64,000 nucleotides of DNA, from the NCBI RefSeq assembly GCF_003330725.1, contig NZ_CP030840.1:6566116-6630115 (forward strand), written 5' to 3'. The notes below the pieces were generated by a model that was not told the DNA's origin, searched no databases, and saw only the letters and a list, made by a program, of their open reading frames with translations. Position 1 is the first letter of the stretch; the number at the start of each line of letters is the position of its first letter. The translations under genes and the position numbers were made by a program. This document shows, piece after piece, positions 1-7,998 of this stretch. The stretch comes from Acidisarcina polymorpha. Lineage in GTDB: Bacteria; Acidobacteriota; Terriglobia; Terriglobales; Acidobacteriaceae.

Positions 1-1
1 A

Positions 2-853
2 CTTCCCTTCTCCATTCCAGATCCACGATTCTCGACCGTGAGCCAGGTAGTCACCTCAGGATTCTCCAATTACAACGGCCTCACCGCGACGGTGCGACAT
101 GCCTTCAGCCTGGGCTTTCAGGGGCACGCGAGCTATACCTGGAGTCATGCCCTGCAACTGGGGCCGCCGATTCCGAGCACTGGCACCACGACCTTTACGG
201 TCTACAACCCTTATGACTTGAATAGCGAGTATGGGGCCGCCAACATCGACACCAGGCATAACCTCACTGGCGACCTTCTTTGGACCTCTCCCAGGCAAAA
301 TAATCGCCTGTTGCAAGGTGCGCTTGGCGGATGGTCTGTGGGCGGAAAGCTGTACCTTTATAGCGGTCGTCCTTTCTCCGTCACCAACAGCCAGATTCCA
401 GGACTGCTCTCTCCTACCTTCGGCGGGGCAGTTCAAGCCGACCTCCTCAATGCAAGGCTCGTCGGAACCCATTGCTCCAAGGCGGCAGTGTCAACACCCT
501 GCTTCGCGTCCACGGAGTTTGCCGCAACCACAGCCTCGGGGACGAACCCGGTGCAACAAACCGACTTCGGCAATACCCACCCCAACAGCTTCCGCGGGCC
601 AGGATTCTTCAGCGTGGCTAGTCAGCTCACCAAGAGAATCCCCGTGACCGAACAAGCAGGCTTCGACATCGGAGTGAGTGCCTACAACCTCTTTAACCAT
701 CCAAATTTTGCCGTGCCCAATGGGGACGTCACCTCGGGTTCCTTCGGACAGATCACCAGCACGGTAAGCTCTCCCACAAGTATCTACGGCACCGGACAAG
801 GCGCTATCGTCTCTGGCCGAGTTCTGGTGCTGGTAGGTAAGTTCAGCTTTTAG
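2..853 (+). CDS. TonB-dependent receptor, Oar-like, C-terminal part
   Basis: The reading frame is open from the first bases of the window, so this is the 3' end of a longer gene. The roughly 280 visible residues are rich in aromatic and Ser/Thr/Asn residues and read as alternating beta strands, for example the NYNGLTATVRHAF and ASYTWSHAL segments. The protein ends in a terminal Phe (VGKFSF), as is usual for outer-membrane barrels. In Terriglobia such proteins are typically 1000-1200 aa, with an N-terminal carboxypeptidase-regulatory-like domain and a TonB-dependent barrel that takes up oligomeric nutrients. The substrate cannot be inferred. The downstream S9 peptidase on the same strand may use peptides imported this way, which is only a contextual guess. 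It belongs to the chromosome, not to the mobile element. Confidence 0.8.
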   Translation, partial: LPFSIPDPRFSTVSQVVTSGFSNYNGLTATVRHAFSLGFQGHASYTWSHALQLGPPIPSTGTTTFTVYNPYDLNSEYGAANIDTRHNLTGDLLWTSPRQNNRLLQGALGGWSVGGKLYLYSGRPFSVTNSQIPGLLSPTFGGAVQADLLNARLVGTHCSKAAVSTPCFASTEFAATTASGTNPVQQTDFGNTHPNSFRGPGFFSVASQLTKRIPVTEQAGFDIGVSAYNLFNHPNFAVPNGDVTSGSFGQITSTVSSPTSIYGTGQGAIVSGRVLVLVGKFSF

Positions 854-946
854 ATCCCGCAAATGTCCGGCCTGAGCGTGCGAACTTTGCCTCGCACACT
901 CTGCGGGTCTGACCTTTGATTGGCAACGAATGGAGAAAACCTGCTC

Positions 947-2923
947 ATGAAAAGCCTGTCATATCTTGTTCTGGGACTGTTGGTAACACCGCTCTTCGGC
1001 CAGCCGCGGCCGATCACCTTGCAGGATCTTGTATCCACGGGGGCGGCTGGTAGGCGTGCCGGTGTACTCGCACCCGATGGCAAGCATTTCGCAGTGATCC
1101 AGCAGGGACAACTCGCTCTCCTGCCAGTCGACGGAGGCGCAGCCGTCCCGCTCACCGATACGGCTGGCGCGAAATCGGAGGTTAGCTGGTCCCGAGACAG
1201 TCGGAAGTTGGCCTTTGTCAGCGGAGGGGACATATGGGTCGTTTCAGCCTCCGGAGGTCAAGCCCGGGAGCTGACCAGCGGCCCGGTCGGACCCGGAGAT
1301 CCGCGAGGCGCGACTGACCATTTTCCCATGTGGAATCCAAACGGTCACTGGATCCTCTTCCAGTCCGGTCGCCGCGGATGGAACGAGTTATATGTCGTGA
1401 GCGACGATGGCAAGACCAGGAGTTACATCGCTTCGACAGAAATCTATTCCGGGCGGGACCAGATAGGAAACTCCAGCCCCGACCACGGAGACGCGGTATC
1501 CTCCGATCGTTTCGACCCGAACCCCGCATGGTCGCCGGATGGTAAGTCCATCTCCTATACCGAGCGGTCGCGCGCCTTCTTCTCCGGCAAGCTGAAATTA
1601 ATCGGATTTAACTCCGCCACAGGAACCACTGACGGATCAGCCAGGGATCTTTACATCGCGAAAAATGACCGCGGCGGGGCGTGGGCTGTAAACACCGTGG
1701 CCTGGTCGCCTGACAGCACGACGCTCGCGGTGGTATTGCAGGAGACTGGCTGGGACAAGATCTTTCTCATCTCCGCCGCCGGCCTTGATCAGCCAAAACA
1801 GCTCACAACCGGTGAATCTGAGGACGAAAATCCCGTCTATTCCCCAGACGGTTCGATGATCGCCTTTGTCTCCAATCGCGATCTTCCCGAGGAGCGCCAC
1901 ATCTGGATCGTGCCGGTCAAAGGAGGCGCCCCGCGAAGATTGACGCATGAACCCGGCATTGAAGGTACGCCGCAGTGGTCCCCCGACAGCAAGACGCTTT
2001 ACTTCTCCCGCGGCACCGCCCTGCGCACTGCCAGCACGTATTCCGCCTCGATCAACGGTGGCGGAGACCTTCGTCCCATTGAACCTCCAGCTGTCTCCAT
2101 TTACGAACAAGCAGGATTGCCCCCGCCGGAGGTTGCCCACTTCAGCGGCAAAGACGGACTCCCGCTCGCCGGAATTCTCTACCGTCCCCTGGGCTTCAAA
2201 CCAGGAGTCAAATATCCCGCGGTCATCTGGGCGCATGGAGGTCCCGAAGGACAGGATGTTCTTGGACTTTCCCCATGGTCGCTGTTCCTGGCCCAGCGCG
2301 GCTTTCTCGTCTTTGAGCCGAACTTTCGTGGCAGTACCGGCTACGGCGAGAAGTTCCGCAACCTGAACGTTGAGGATTCCGGCGGAGGCGAAATCGATGA
2401 CATCGGGGCAGCCGTTGGCTATCTCGTCCAACAAGGACTCGGCGATCCGAAGCGGGTTGCGATCGGCGGCGGCAGTCACGGCGGCACGGTGGTCGCCAAT
2501 GCGGTCACGAAACTGCCCGACACCTTCGCCGCCGGTCTGGAACTCTTCGGAGTAGTCGACCGCGCACTCTTCCTTCAATACACCAACCGCAATTCAAAGA
2601 TTCGCTGGGAAACCAAAATGGGTGGGACGCCAGAGGAGAAGCCGGCGGTTTATCGTAAAGCCAACATCTTGCCGGATGTCGACAAGATCCGAACTCCGCT
2701 GTTAATCATGCACGGCGAAGAAGACCCGCAGGTGCCCCCGCAGGAATCGGCCGAATTCGTGGAGGCGCTCAAGAAGGGCGGCAAAACCTATGACTATGTC
2801 ACCTATCCCCGCGAAGGACACGGCTTTCAGGAGCGGGAGCACCGTCTGGATGCGTACAGGAAACAGCTGGCATTTCTCGAGAAATACCTCCAGCCCGACT
2901 CCCCAATCGCCGCCCCGGAGTAG
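947..2923 (+). CDS. S9 family (prolyl oligopeptidase-like) serine peptidase with TolB propeller
   Basis: A secreted peptidase of about 658 aa. I chose the ATG at 947 because it begins a clear signal peptide (MKSLSYLVLGLLVTPLFGQ) and has GGAG upstream; a TTG at 920 would only add a polar leader. The N-terminal two thirds contain repeated WSPD/SPDG-type motifs of a TolB/WD40-like propeller (DGKHFAVI, WSRDSRKLAF, WSPDGKSISY, YSPDGSMIAF). The C-terminal alpha/beta hydrolase domain carries the oxyanion-region WAHGGPEG, the nucleophile elbow GGGSHGG with Ser510, the acid Asp593 in HGEEDPQVPP and His625 in REGHGF. This is the standard S9C acylaminoacyl-peptidase arrangement. It should cleave short peptides in the periplasm, with the propeller restricting access to the active site. 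Confidence 0.93.
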   Translation: MKSLSYLVLGLLVTPLFGQPRPITLQDLVSTGAAGRRAGVLAPDGKHFAVIQQGQLALLPVDGGAAVPLTDTAGAKSEVSWSRDSRKLAFVSGGDIWVVSASGGQARELTSGPVGPGDPRGATDHFPMWNPNGHWILFQSGRRGWNELYVVSDDGKTRSYIASTEIYSGRDQIGNSSPDHGDAVSSDRFDPNPAWSPDGKSISYTERSRAFFSGKLKLIGFNSATGTTDGSARDLYIAKNDRGGAWAVNTVAWSPDSTTLAVVLQETGWDKIFLISAAGLDQPKQLTTGESEDENPVYSPDGSMIAFVSNRDLPEERHIWIVPVKGGAPRRLTHEPGIEGTPQWSPDSKTLYFSRGTALRTASTYSASINGGGDLRPIEPPAVSIYEQAGLPPPEVAHFSGKDGLPLAGILYRPLGFKPGVKYPAVIWAHGGPEGQDVLGLSPWSLFLAQRGFLVFEPNFRGSTGYGEKFRNLNVEDSGGGEIDDIGAAVGYLVQQGLGDPKRVAIGGGSHGGTVVANAVTKLPDTFAAGLELFGVVDRALFLQYTNRNSKIRWETKMGGTPEEKPAVYRKANILPDVDKIRTPLLIMHGEEDPQVPPQESAEFVEALKKGGKTYDYVTYPREGHGFQEREHRLDAYRKQLAFLEKYLQPDSPIAAPE

Positions 2924-2985
2924 CCAAAGCCACAATCAATGAGCCGGCGCCCCGCCCTCGAATGCACCGGTTCACAACCGAATGT

Positions 2986-3522
2986 CTAGCCCGTGTGCGC
3001 TCTCAAAGCGTCGTCGATCGCCTGCGCCAGATACTCATAATCGAAAGGACCGTTATTGCGCTTGCCGTTGATAAAGAACGTCGGCGTTCCATTGACTCCG
3101 CTTCGAACGCCGCCGGCAAAATCGTCACGCACGTGAGGAAGGTAGACCTTCGATTCGAGGGCCTTGCTCCATTCAGATCCCGAGAGATTCAACTCCTCGA
3201 CAAGCTCCTCATAGAGAGCCATGCCAAGCCGATCTTGATTGTCAAAGAGAAGATCATGCATCTCCCAGAACTTCCCCCCTGCAGCCGCGAACTCCGCTGT
3301 TTCTGCAGCCGATTCGGCGTGAGGATGCAGCTGGCTTAGCGGGAAATGGCGAAATACGAGCCGCAGCCGCTTTCCAAAATGCTTCTCAAGGCGTTTCACG
3401 ATGGGCACGGCGCGGGCACAATGCGGACATTCATAATCCCCATATTCGACCAGAGTGCAGGGCGCGTTTTCATCGCCCTTCACATGGTCATCTGCTCCAA
3501 CCGATACTTTTAGAGTCGTCAT
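2986..3522 (-). CDS. DsbA-like thioredoxin-fold oxidoreductase
   Basis: A 178-aa thioredoxin-fold protein with the active site CPHC at residues 32-35 and the cis-Pro loop NGTPTFFING near the C-terminus, separated by an all-alpha insert. Both features are diagnostic of the DsbA/FrnE-like group. There is no signal peptide, so unlike classical DsbA it is probably cytoplasmic and acts on protein thiols, or as a redox partner. It lies 8 bp downstream of a peroxiredoxin gene on the same strand, so the two are probably cotranscribed and may act together in peroxide or disulfide handling. The CPHC dipeptide favours an oxidising or isomerising enzyme. Confidence 0.88.
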   Translation of the reverse strand: MTTLKVSVGADDHVKGDENAPCTLVEYGDYECPHCARAVPIVKRLEKHFGKRLRLVFRHFPLSQLHPHAESAAETAEFAAAGGKFWEMHDLLFDNQDRLGMALYEELVEELNLSGSEWSKALESKVYLPHVRDDFAGGVRSGVNGTPTFFINGKRNNGPFDYEYLAQAIDDALRAHTG

Positions 3523-3530
3523 AAGTCCTC

Positions 3531-3998
3531 CTATTTCGGCAAGGCTTCGAGCGCGTCGAGTATGCCGTCAGCGCCTGGATTGACCGCAATCGGAGAACAA
3601 TAACTCCAGCGAATCGTCCCGTCCTTGTCGATCACAAACAAGGCGCGTTCTGCCATTCCGTCTTCTTCCCGATAGGCGCCAAAGGCGCGAGCCACCGCAC
3701 CCTTCGGTTCGAAATCCGCAAGCAGAGGAAAGTGAATGTTCCGCTCCTTTGCGAAGGCTTCGTGACACCACGCTCCGTCCACAGAAATGCCGAGCAGTTC
3801 CGCGCCGTATTTTCTAAACTCGGGAAGAATTTCGTTATAAAGGGCCATTTGATCCCCGCAGACCGGACTCCAATCTGCCGGATAGAAGGCCAATATGACC
3901 GGTTTCCCGCGTAGTTCGTTAAGCCCTAGCTTTTGATCTGGAGTAACCGGGAGACGAAATTCGGGGGCGAGCGTTCCTGGGGTCAGCAGCGTTGCCAT
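3531..3998 (-). CDS. Peroxiredoxin (AhpC/TSA family)
   Basis: A 155-aa protein of the thiol peroxidase family. The peroxidatic cysteine is Cys47 in the segment FYPADWSPVCGDQ, which matches the Prx P-x3-(T/S)-x2-C motif except that the Ser lies two residues before the Cys. A second Cys at position 78 (DGAWC) could resolve the sulfenate. Further family landmarks are LGISVDG, FPLLADF and ALFVIDKDGTIR. It should reduce hydroperoxides or alkyl hydroperoxides in the cytoplasm using a thioredoxin-like donor. The adjacent DsbA-like thioredoxin-fold protein, 8 bp downstream, is a candidate partner. It is the promoter-proximal gene of a two-gene operon that faces away from the integrase region. Confidence 0.92.
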   Translation of the reverse strand: MATLLTPGTLAPEFRLPVTPDQKLGLNELRGKPVILAFYPADWSPVCGDQMALYNEILPEFRKYGAELLGISVDGAWCHEAFAKERNIHFPLLADFEPKGAVARAFGAYREEDGMAERALFVIDKDGTIRWSYCSPIAVNPGADGILDALEALPK

Positions 3999-4390
3999 GA
4001 GATCCTCCGTTCTTGATTCTGATGATTCGATGCAGTTGGCCCGTAGATCTCCTCACGTAGATCTCCTCATCGGTCAGCGCCAAAATAGCTTTGCAGCGAT
4101 CCGATGAATGTTTGCGCTCTGCGGGCCTATTCAGGGGATGTTTGTCAGGGGACGTTTCCACGGTACGAGTCTATTCTGAGCGTCGAGATCCGGAAAGAGA
4201 AGGCGACTGCAAGGCGTCCCTCCCACCGTTAGGAAATCTCCCACCCAGATCGAACCCGGCGCGGAGGATCTCGCATCAGCCCTCGTTAGGCTACACTCGG
4301 CCGGTGAATCGCCGCCTCGATACATTCCGCTTCGTTTGCTACAATCGGTAGAGCGGGCAGCAGCATCTTCCTTCTCGCAACCAGTAGAAC
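3999..4390. other. Intergenic region before the element
   Basis: About 390 bp between the peroxiredoxin start and the tRNA-like remnant. It must contain the promoter of the peroxiredoxin/DsbA-like operon, reading leftwards. AGATCTCCTCA is repeated closely at about 4046-4068. I see no convincing gene here; the short frames on both strands lack ribosome sites and family features. Confidence 0.5.
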
Positions 4391-4424
4391 AGGCGCGTAG
4401 CTCAGTTGGTTAGAGCGCTACCCT
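4391..4424 (+). pseudogene. 5' half of a tRNA gene, probable integration site remnant
   Basis: The 34 bases match the 5' half of a bacterial tRNA of the Val type. They show a 7-nt acceptor strand (AGGCGCG), the spacer TA, a perfect D-arm (GCTC, AGTTGGTTA, GAGC) and the 5' anticodon stem (CTACC). The sequence departs from a tRNA at the anticodon loop, and no T-arm or matching CGCGCCT acceptor strand follows before the integrase gene. The most likely explanation is that the tyrosine recombinase encoded 120 bp downstream recombined in the anticodon loop, or that an old tRNA target decayed. The 3' half was not found by eye elsewhere in the window. Calling it tRNA-Val is a guess from similarity of the 5' half only. 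Confidence 0.6.
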
Positions 4425-4458
4425 ATCCCGGTGATCCTTTGTTTTCAATAGTTTATCT

Positions 4459-4482
4459 GACTTACTGGATGACTTACTGGAT
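4459..4482. repeat. Tandem 12-bp direct repeat next to the integrase
   Basis: Two perfect adjacent copies of GACTTACTGGAT lie between the tRNA half and the integrase start. Short direct repeats at this spot are typical arm-binding sites for tyrosine integrases or excisionases. That role is inferred from position only. Confidence 0.5.
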
Positions 4483-4546
4483 GTCCTGAACCCATATTTG
4501 ATCGAGTCTGCATCTCGCGTTACTTGTCCTCCTCAAGGAGGAACAA

Positions 4547-5836
4547 ATGATGGCTCGAACAAGAACCTATGCAGACCGCGTCAACGTCATCAAGATGATC
4601 AAGATCGACGGCAAGTGGCCCTTTGCCCCTGTCATCGAGCATAACGGCAAAATCGTCCGGGATCACGTCCTAGTCAACGGCAAAGACGAACATCACCCGG
4701 AAGGCCGTTACTACCTGGAGTGGTACGAGGACGGCAAGAAACGCCGACAGCCAATCGAGAAGTTTGAGGAAGCTGTTCCGGCCGCTCGCGCCAAGTTCAT
4801 TGAGCTCCAGGCCCGAAAGGCCGGCATCCTGGTCGAGCTCCCGAAGCTACAGATTCGACCGGCGCCTCCGGCGCCAGCTCCAGGTTTGGTAGCCGCTGAA
4901 CAACCGGACCCCAGTCGGCTGACGATGGTCGTCGCTATCGATCGATATCTTGAGTTCTGCAAGAAGCAGCGCAGCCTCCGGACCTTTCGGACCTACCGGC
5001 CGGCTCTTCAGAACTACTTCCTGAACTCGTTCACCAAGACGTATGTGGACGAGGTCGACCGGGACGATATCCTCCGATACATCGGCTACTGTTTCGACCA
5101 TGGCCTCGCAGCCCGCTCGGTGTACGACAAGGTGGTGACCGTGCTCACCCTTCTCAAGCGCCACGGACACAAGAAGCTGATCGAATCCAGCGACTGGCCC
5201 GACTACGTCGAGACCATCCGGCCCGTTTACGAACCCGAAGAGATCCACTCCATGCTCCGGGTCGCCACTCCCATCGAGGCGCTCCTGATCAAATTCTTTC
5301 TCACCTCCGGGTTCCGGAATCGTGAGACGCGGTTCCTATCCTGGTACGATCTCGACTTCCGAAACAGTCTGGCGCGGGTCACGTCCAAGCCAATCTGGAA
5401 GTTCAATCCGAAGAACTATGAGGAGAGAGTGGTGCCTCTACCGACTGCAATGATCGAACAACTGCAGCAGCTCAAGGAGGAGCGTGGCGCGAGCGCAGCC
5501 GATCTGGTGTTCCCCAACACTGTCGGGAAGCCAGATACTCTCCATCTCGAAATCATCAAGAAGGTGGCATGGAGAGCCAAACTGAACTGCGGGCAGTGCG
5601 TCTCGGAGCGCGGATTCAAGTGTGCTCAGGGACCATACTGCGAGCGGATCTTCCTGCACAAATTCCGGCACACCTTCGCGACCCAACACCTGCGCGACGG
5701 CATTGACATTCGTACTCTACAGAACTGGATGGGACACCGCAGCATCAAGTCCACCATGGTGTATCTGAAAGGCATCCAGTCGCGAGACGCGTTGGCCAAA
5801 GTGAATGCAGGAACGTTGGCAGCATTCGTTGCCTGA
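4547..5836 (+). CDS. int: Tyrosine-type site-specific integrase
   Basis: A 429-aa phage-type tyrosine recombinase that should catalyse integration and excision of the element. A strong AAGGAGG lies before the ATG at 4547. The N-terminal ~130 residues form an arm-binding region (ending in a Pro/Ala-rich linker), followed by a SAM-like core-binding domain (about 125-215) and the catalytic domain. The expected catalytic residues are visible: Arg257 in SGFRNRE, His371 and Arg374 in HKFRHTF, His397 in GHRSIKST and the nucleophile Tyr406. Two CxxC-like pairs just before the HxxR box (CGQC and CAQGPYC) suggest a small metal-binding insert. The gene sits directly after a tRNA half gene and ends at a strong terminator. 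It looks intact. Confidence 0.95.
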   Translation: MMARTRTYADRVNVIKMIKIDGKWPFAPVIEHNGKIVRDHVLVNGKDEHHPEGRYYLEWYEDGKKRRQPIEKFEEAVPAARAKFIELQARKAGILVELPKLQIRPAPPAPAPGLVAAEQPDPSRLTMVVAIDRYLEFCKKQRSLRTFRTYRPALQNYFLNSFTKTYVDEVDRDDILRYIGYCFDHGLAARSVYDKVVTVLTLLKRHGHKKLIESSDWPDYVETIRPVYEPEEIHSMLRVATPIEALLIKFFLTSGFRNRETRFLSWYDLDFRNSLARVTSKPIWKFNPKNYEERVVPLPTAMIEQLQQLKEERGASAADLVFPNTVGKPDTLHLEIIKKVAWRAKLNCGQCVSERGFKCAQGPYCERIFLHKFRHTFATQHLRDGIDIRTLQNWMGHRSIKSTMVYLKGIQSRDALAKVNAGTLAAFVA

Positions 5837-5864
5837 ACCCATGACCTGGTTCCGCTCAGTTGGA

Positions 5865-5895
5865 GAGCGCCGAAAAACTCTTCGGCGCTCTTTTT
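5865..5895 (+). terminator. Rho-independent terminator after the integrase
   Basis: A perfect 10-bp stem, GAGCGCCGAA with TTCGGCGCTC around a 6-nt loop, is followed by TTTTT. It lies 29 bp after the integrase stop and should insulate int from the downstream xis and T4SS genes. Confidence 0.9.
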
Positions 5896-6008
5896 GCTCT
5901 TGCAGCACTCCACGGGCGCGCCGATCGGCAATTTGACCGAGTTTCGAACTCGTCCCATGATCAACCGACTTCCGGTAGATGTACTGCCGGGAAAGGTTAG
6001 GACTTGTC

Positions 6009-6245
6009 ATGAAGCTGGTTCAACTGGTCGAAAGCAAGAACGAGGCCCTGCGCGTGCGCGATGTCGCGCCAATCCTCGGGGTTTCCATTCAGCAGGTTTA
6101 TAAGATGGCCGCCAAGGGTCAGATACCTTCGTTCAGGATTGCGAGCTCAATACGATTCGACCCTGAGGATTTCGCGGAATGGCTCCGAAAGCAGTATCCG
6201 CTACGTGGCGCAGTCCACCTCAATCATTCCTCCCGACCCGCTTGA
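6009..6245 (+). CDS. Excisionase-family helix-turn-helix protein
   Basis: A 78-aa DNA-binding protein. The pattern is RDVAPILGVSIQQVYKMAAKGQIP, then SIRFDPEDFAEWLRK (quoted in two pieces). This is the MerR/excisionase-like winged helix: a helix-turn-helix that ends in a x-G-x-(I/L)-P turn, followed by the F-x-x-x-D-(L/F)-x-x-W-L helix. I chose ATG 6009, which has AAAGG upstream, over the ATG at 5979, which only adds an unlikely leader. Such proteins direct integrase towards excision or act as small regulators, and its place just after int fits. It is followed by the T4SS cluster. Confidence 0.85.
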   Translation: MKLVQLVESKNEALRVRDVAPILGVSIQQVYKMAAKGQIPSFRIASSIRFDPEDFAEWLRKQYPLRGAVHLNHSSRPA

Positions 6246-6324
6246 ACCGGTTCCTCATTCCACGCTCTGGATTTGACCGAGTCCCTGAGCGATTGCATTC
6301 TAGGCCGACCTTGAGGAGGCTGCT

Positions 6325-6606
6325 ATGGGACAACGAACAAAAAGTTTCACCATCGCGGTGGTGGTGACCACTCTCGATTTAGGGGTGGTCATGCACTCCG
6401 GCCCCATCCTGTGGCGCGTTTTCGGACCGGTTTCGTCGATGAGGTTCGTTCTATTCCTTCTTGCGGGTACAGGCATGTTTACGCTCGCCGACATCTGGTC
6501 CAGATCGTTTAAGGGCTATGGTCACCCCCTGCTGCCTACCGAAATCAATGAAGTGGGCCGGGCAGACAGTCTTGGAAACAACAAATTGGAGGGTGCCGAT
6601 GTTTAA
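6325..6606 (+). CDS. Small membrane protein at the head of the T4SS operon
   Basis: A 93-aa protein with GAGGAGG before the ATG. It has two hydrophobic stretches (about residues 8-32 and 38-56, around VLFLLAGTGMFTLADIW) and a polar C-terminus. It belongs to no family I recognise. Its stop overlaps the start of the next gene by 8 bp, so it is translationally coupled to the AAA+ ATPase and heads the first T4SS block. It could be an inner-membrane accessory protein. Confidence 0.6.
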   Translation: MGQRTKSFTIAVVVTTLDLGVVMHSGPILWRVFGPVSSMRFVLFLLAGTGMFTLADIWSRSFKGYGHPLLPTEINEVGRADSLGNNKLEGADV

Positions 6607-7519
6607 CTCCCTCGCAGATCTCTCAACAAAACTCACCGCCACCGGCTACTTTATCGACCCGGTGATGACTCAGGTCGTCTTCCTCGCGGGCAAGCTACAG
6701 AAGCCGCTTTTGCTCGAAGGGCCGGCCGGATCGGGCAAAACGCAACTTGCCCTATCAGTCGCAGCAGCTGCGGGCACCCACGTAGAGCGGCTGCAATGCT
6801 ATCGAGGAGTCACGGAAGCTCAGGCGATCGGCAGCTTCGATGCAGGCCTCCAGCGAATCTATATGGAGTTTTCTAAAGGGCATCATGAAGATTGGAAGTC
6901 TGTCCAGTCAAGCCTCATAGGCCGAGATTTCTTTCGGCCTGGACCCCTGATGCGTGCGCTCGAGTGTGAACGCCCTTGTGTCTTGTTGATCGACGAATTG
7001 GACAAAGTAGATGAAGGTTTTGAAGCAATGTTGCTTGAAATCCTATCCGTTTGGGAGCTCTCTATTCCAGAGTTTGGAACCGTCCGCGCCCGCAGTGTCC
7101 CATTCGTTGTTCTCACCAGCAACGAGGAGCGAAGACTTGGCGATCCGATCCGCAGACGCAGTCTCTATGTCCGAGTAGAACACCCGACGCCGGAGCGAGA
7201 GGCCGAGATTATAGCGAGCCGTACGCCTGAGGCTGACGATTCATTCCATCGTGAGATCGCCGGGATCGCTCTGTCTTTCCGCAACTACTCGTTGGAGAAG
7301 CCGCCGTCCGTCTCCGAGATGATCGACTTCGCTCGCGCACTGGAACTCCTCGGAACCGACCGAGTTACGGAAGACCTCCGTGATGTATTGATGCCGTTTC
7401 TTGCAAAGACGGAAAAAGATAGACGGCACCTAATGTTGCGGGAGGGGTTCAAGAGCCTGCTCGACGACGGTGCACGCTTTGCTCAGAAGATGGCTACGCA
7501 GCAAAAGGTGTCGAAGTGA
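6599..7519 (+). CDS. MoxR-type AAA+ ATPase
   Basis: A 306-aa AAA+ ATPase. The start is ATG 6599, which has TTGGAGG upstream; longer in-frame extensions overlap the preceding gene and look like a shadow. Walker A is EGPAGSGKTQ (about residues 40-49) and Walker B is VLLIDELDK. Sensor 1 is VVLTSNEER, and RRRSLYVRVEHP fits the arginine-finger/sensor region. The architecture is that of MoxR/CbbQ-like chaperone ATPases, which remodel or activate partner complexes using ATP, often with VWA-domain partners, none of which is seen here. The gene overlaps the VirB1-like gene by 4 bp (GTGA), so it belongs to the T4SS operon. No VirB11 is visible in the window, and whether this ATPase takes part in pilus assembly is open. 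Confidence 0.85.
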   Translation: MFNSLADLSTKLTATGYFIDPVMTQVVFLAGKLQKPLLLEGPAGSGKTQLALSVAAAAGTHVERLQCYRGVTEAQAIGSFDAGLQRIYMEFSKGHHEDWKSVQSSLIGRDFFRPGPLMRALECERPCVLLIDELDKVDEGFEAMLLEILSVWELSIPEFGTVRARSVPFVVLTSNEERRLGDPIRRRSLYVRVEHPTPEREAEIIASRTPEADDSFHREIAGIALSFRNYSLEKPPSVSEMIDFARALELLGTDRVTEDLRDVLMPFLAKTEKDRRHLMLREGFKSLLDDGARFAQKMATQQKVSK

Positions 7520-7992
7520 AGCATATCGCCCTCCTCGCAGTTCTTCTTATCATGCCGAGCCTTGCGTTCTCACAAAGCCCAAAGAGCTTCGAGGAAGCAT
7601 GCGTTGGGCGTTACGCGCGCCAGTACCGTGTGCCACCAGAACTTATTGGAGCGTTCATCGACGTGGAATCAAACTGGAATCCCCATGCGGTATCGAATAA
7701 AGGCGCGGTGGGAGTCATGCAATTGATGCCGGCCACGGCACGACGTTTTGGCGCTTCTCAGCCCTTCGATCCGGAGCAAAACATTGCGGCTGGCACGCGA
7801 TACGTTACAACGCTGATGTGGGAGTTCCACGGAGAGATGCGTTTGGTCGCCGCTGCCTATTACGCCGGAGATAGATGGGTTGGAAGGCGCCTCCTCGAGT
7901 ATCGCAATCCAGATGTCGTCGCTTACGTCGAGGCAGTGCGACGGCAATATGAAAGGCGAAAGCACCTGACCGATCAACTTCAAAGGAGATAA
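7516..7992 (+). CDS. VirB1-like lytic transglycosylase
   Basis: A 158-aa secreted muramidase that should open peptidoglycan for assembly of the conjugation channel. It starts with GTG at 7516, overlapping the preceding stop (GTGA). The signal peptide is about residues 1-20 (MKHIALLAVLLIMPSLAFSQ). The SLT goose-lysozyme-like domain follows, with the catalytic Glu51 in VESNWNPHAVS, then GAVGVMQLMPATA and AAYYAGDRWVGR. These match the ES, GLMQ and AYNAG motifs of soluble lytic transglycosylases. Length and position directly upstream of VirB9 and VirB10 fit VirB1. Confidence 0.9.
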   Translation: MKHIALLAVLLIMPSLAFSQSPKSFEEACVGRYARQYRVPPELIGAFIDVESNWNPHAVSNKGAVGVMQLMPATARRFGASQPFDPEQNIAAGTRYVTTLMWEFHGEMRLVAAAYYAGDRWVGRRLLEYRNPDVVAYVEAVRRQYERRKHLTDQLQRR

Positions 7993-7998
7993 CGAAAT

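Noticed and set aside
2962-3339. Rightward open frame opposite the DsbA-like gene
   Set aside because: It is antisense to a protein with clear CPHC and cis-Pro motifs and has no ribosome site or family features.
4391-4500. Complete tRNA, or a tRNA interrupted by a group I intron
   Set aside because: No T-arm and no 3' acceptor strand matching AGGCGCG were found before the integrase gene, and no group I core was recognisable. It is treated as a half gene.
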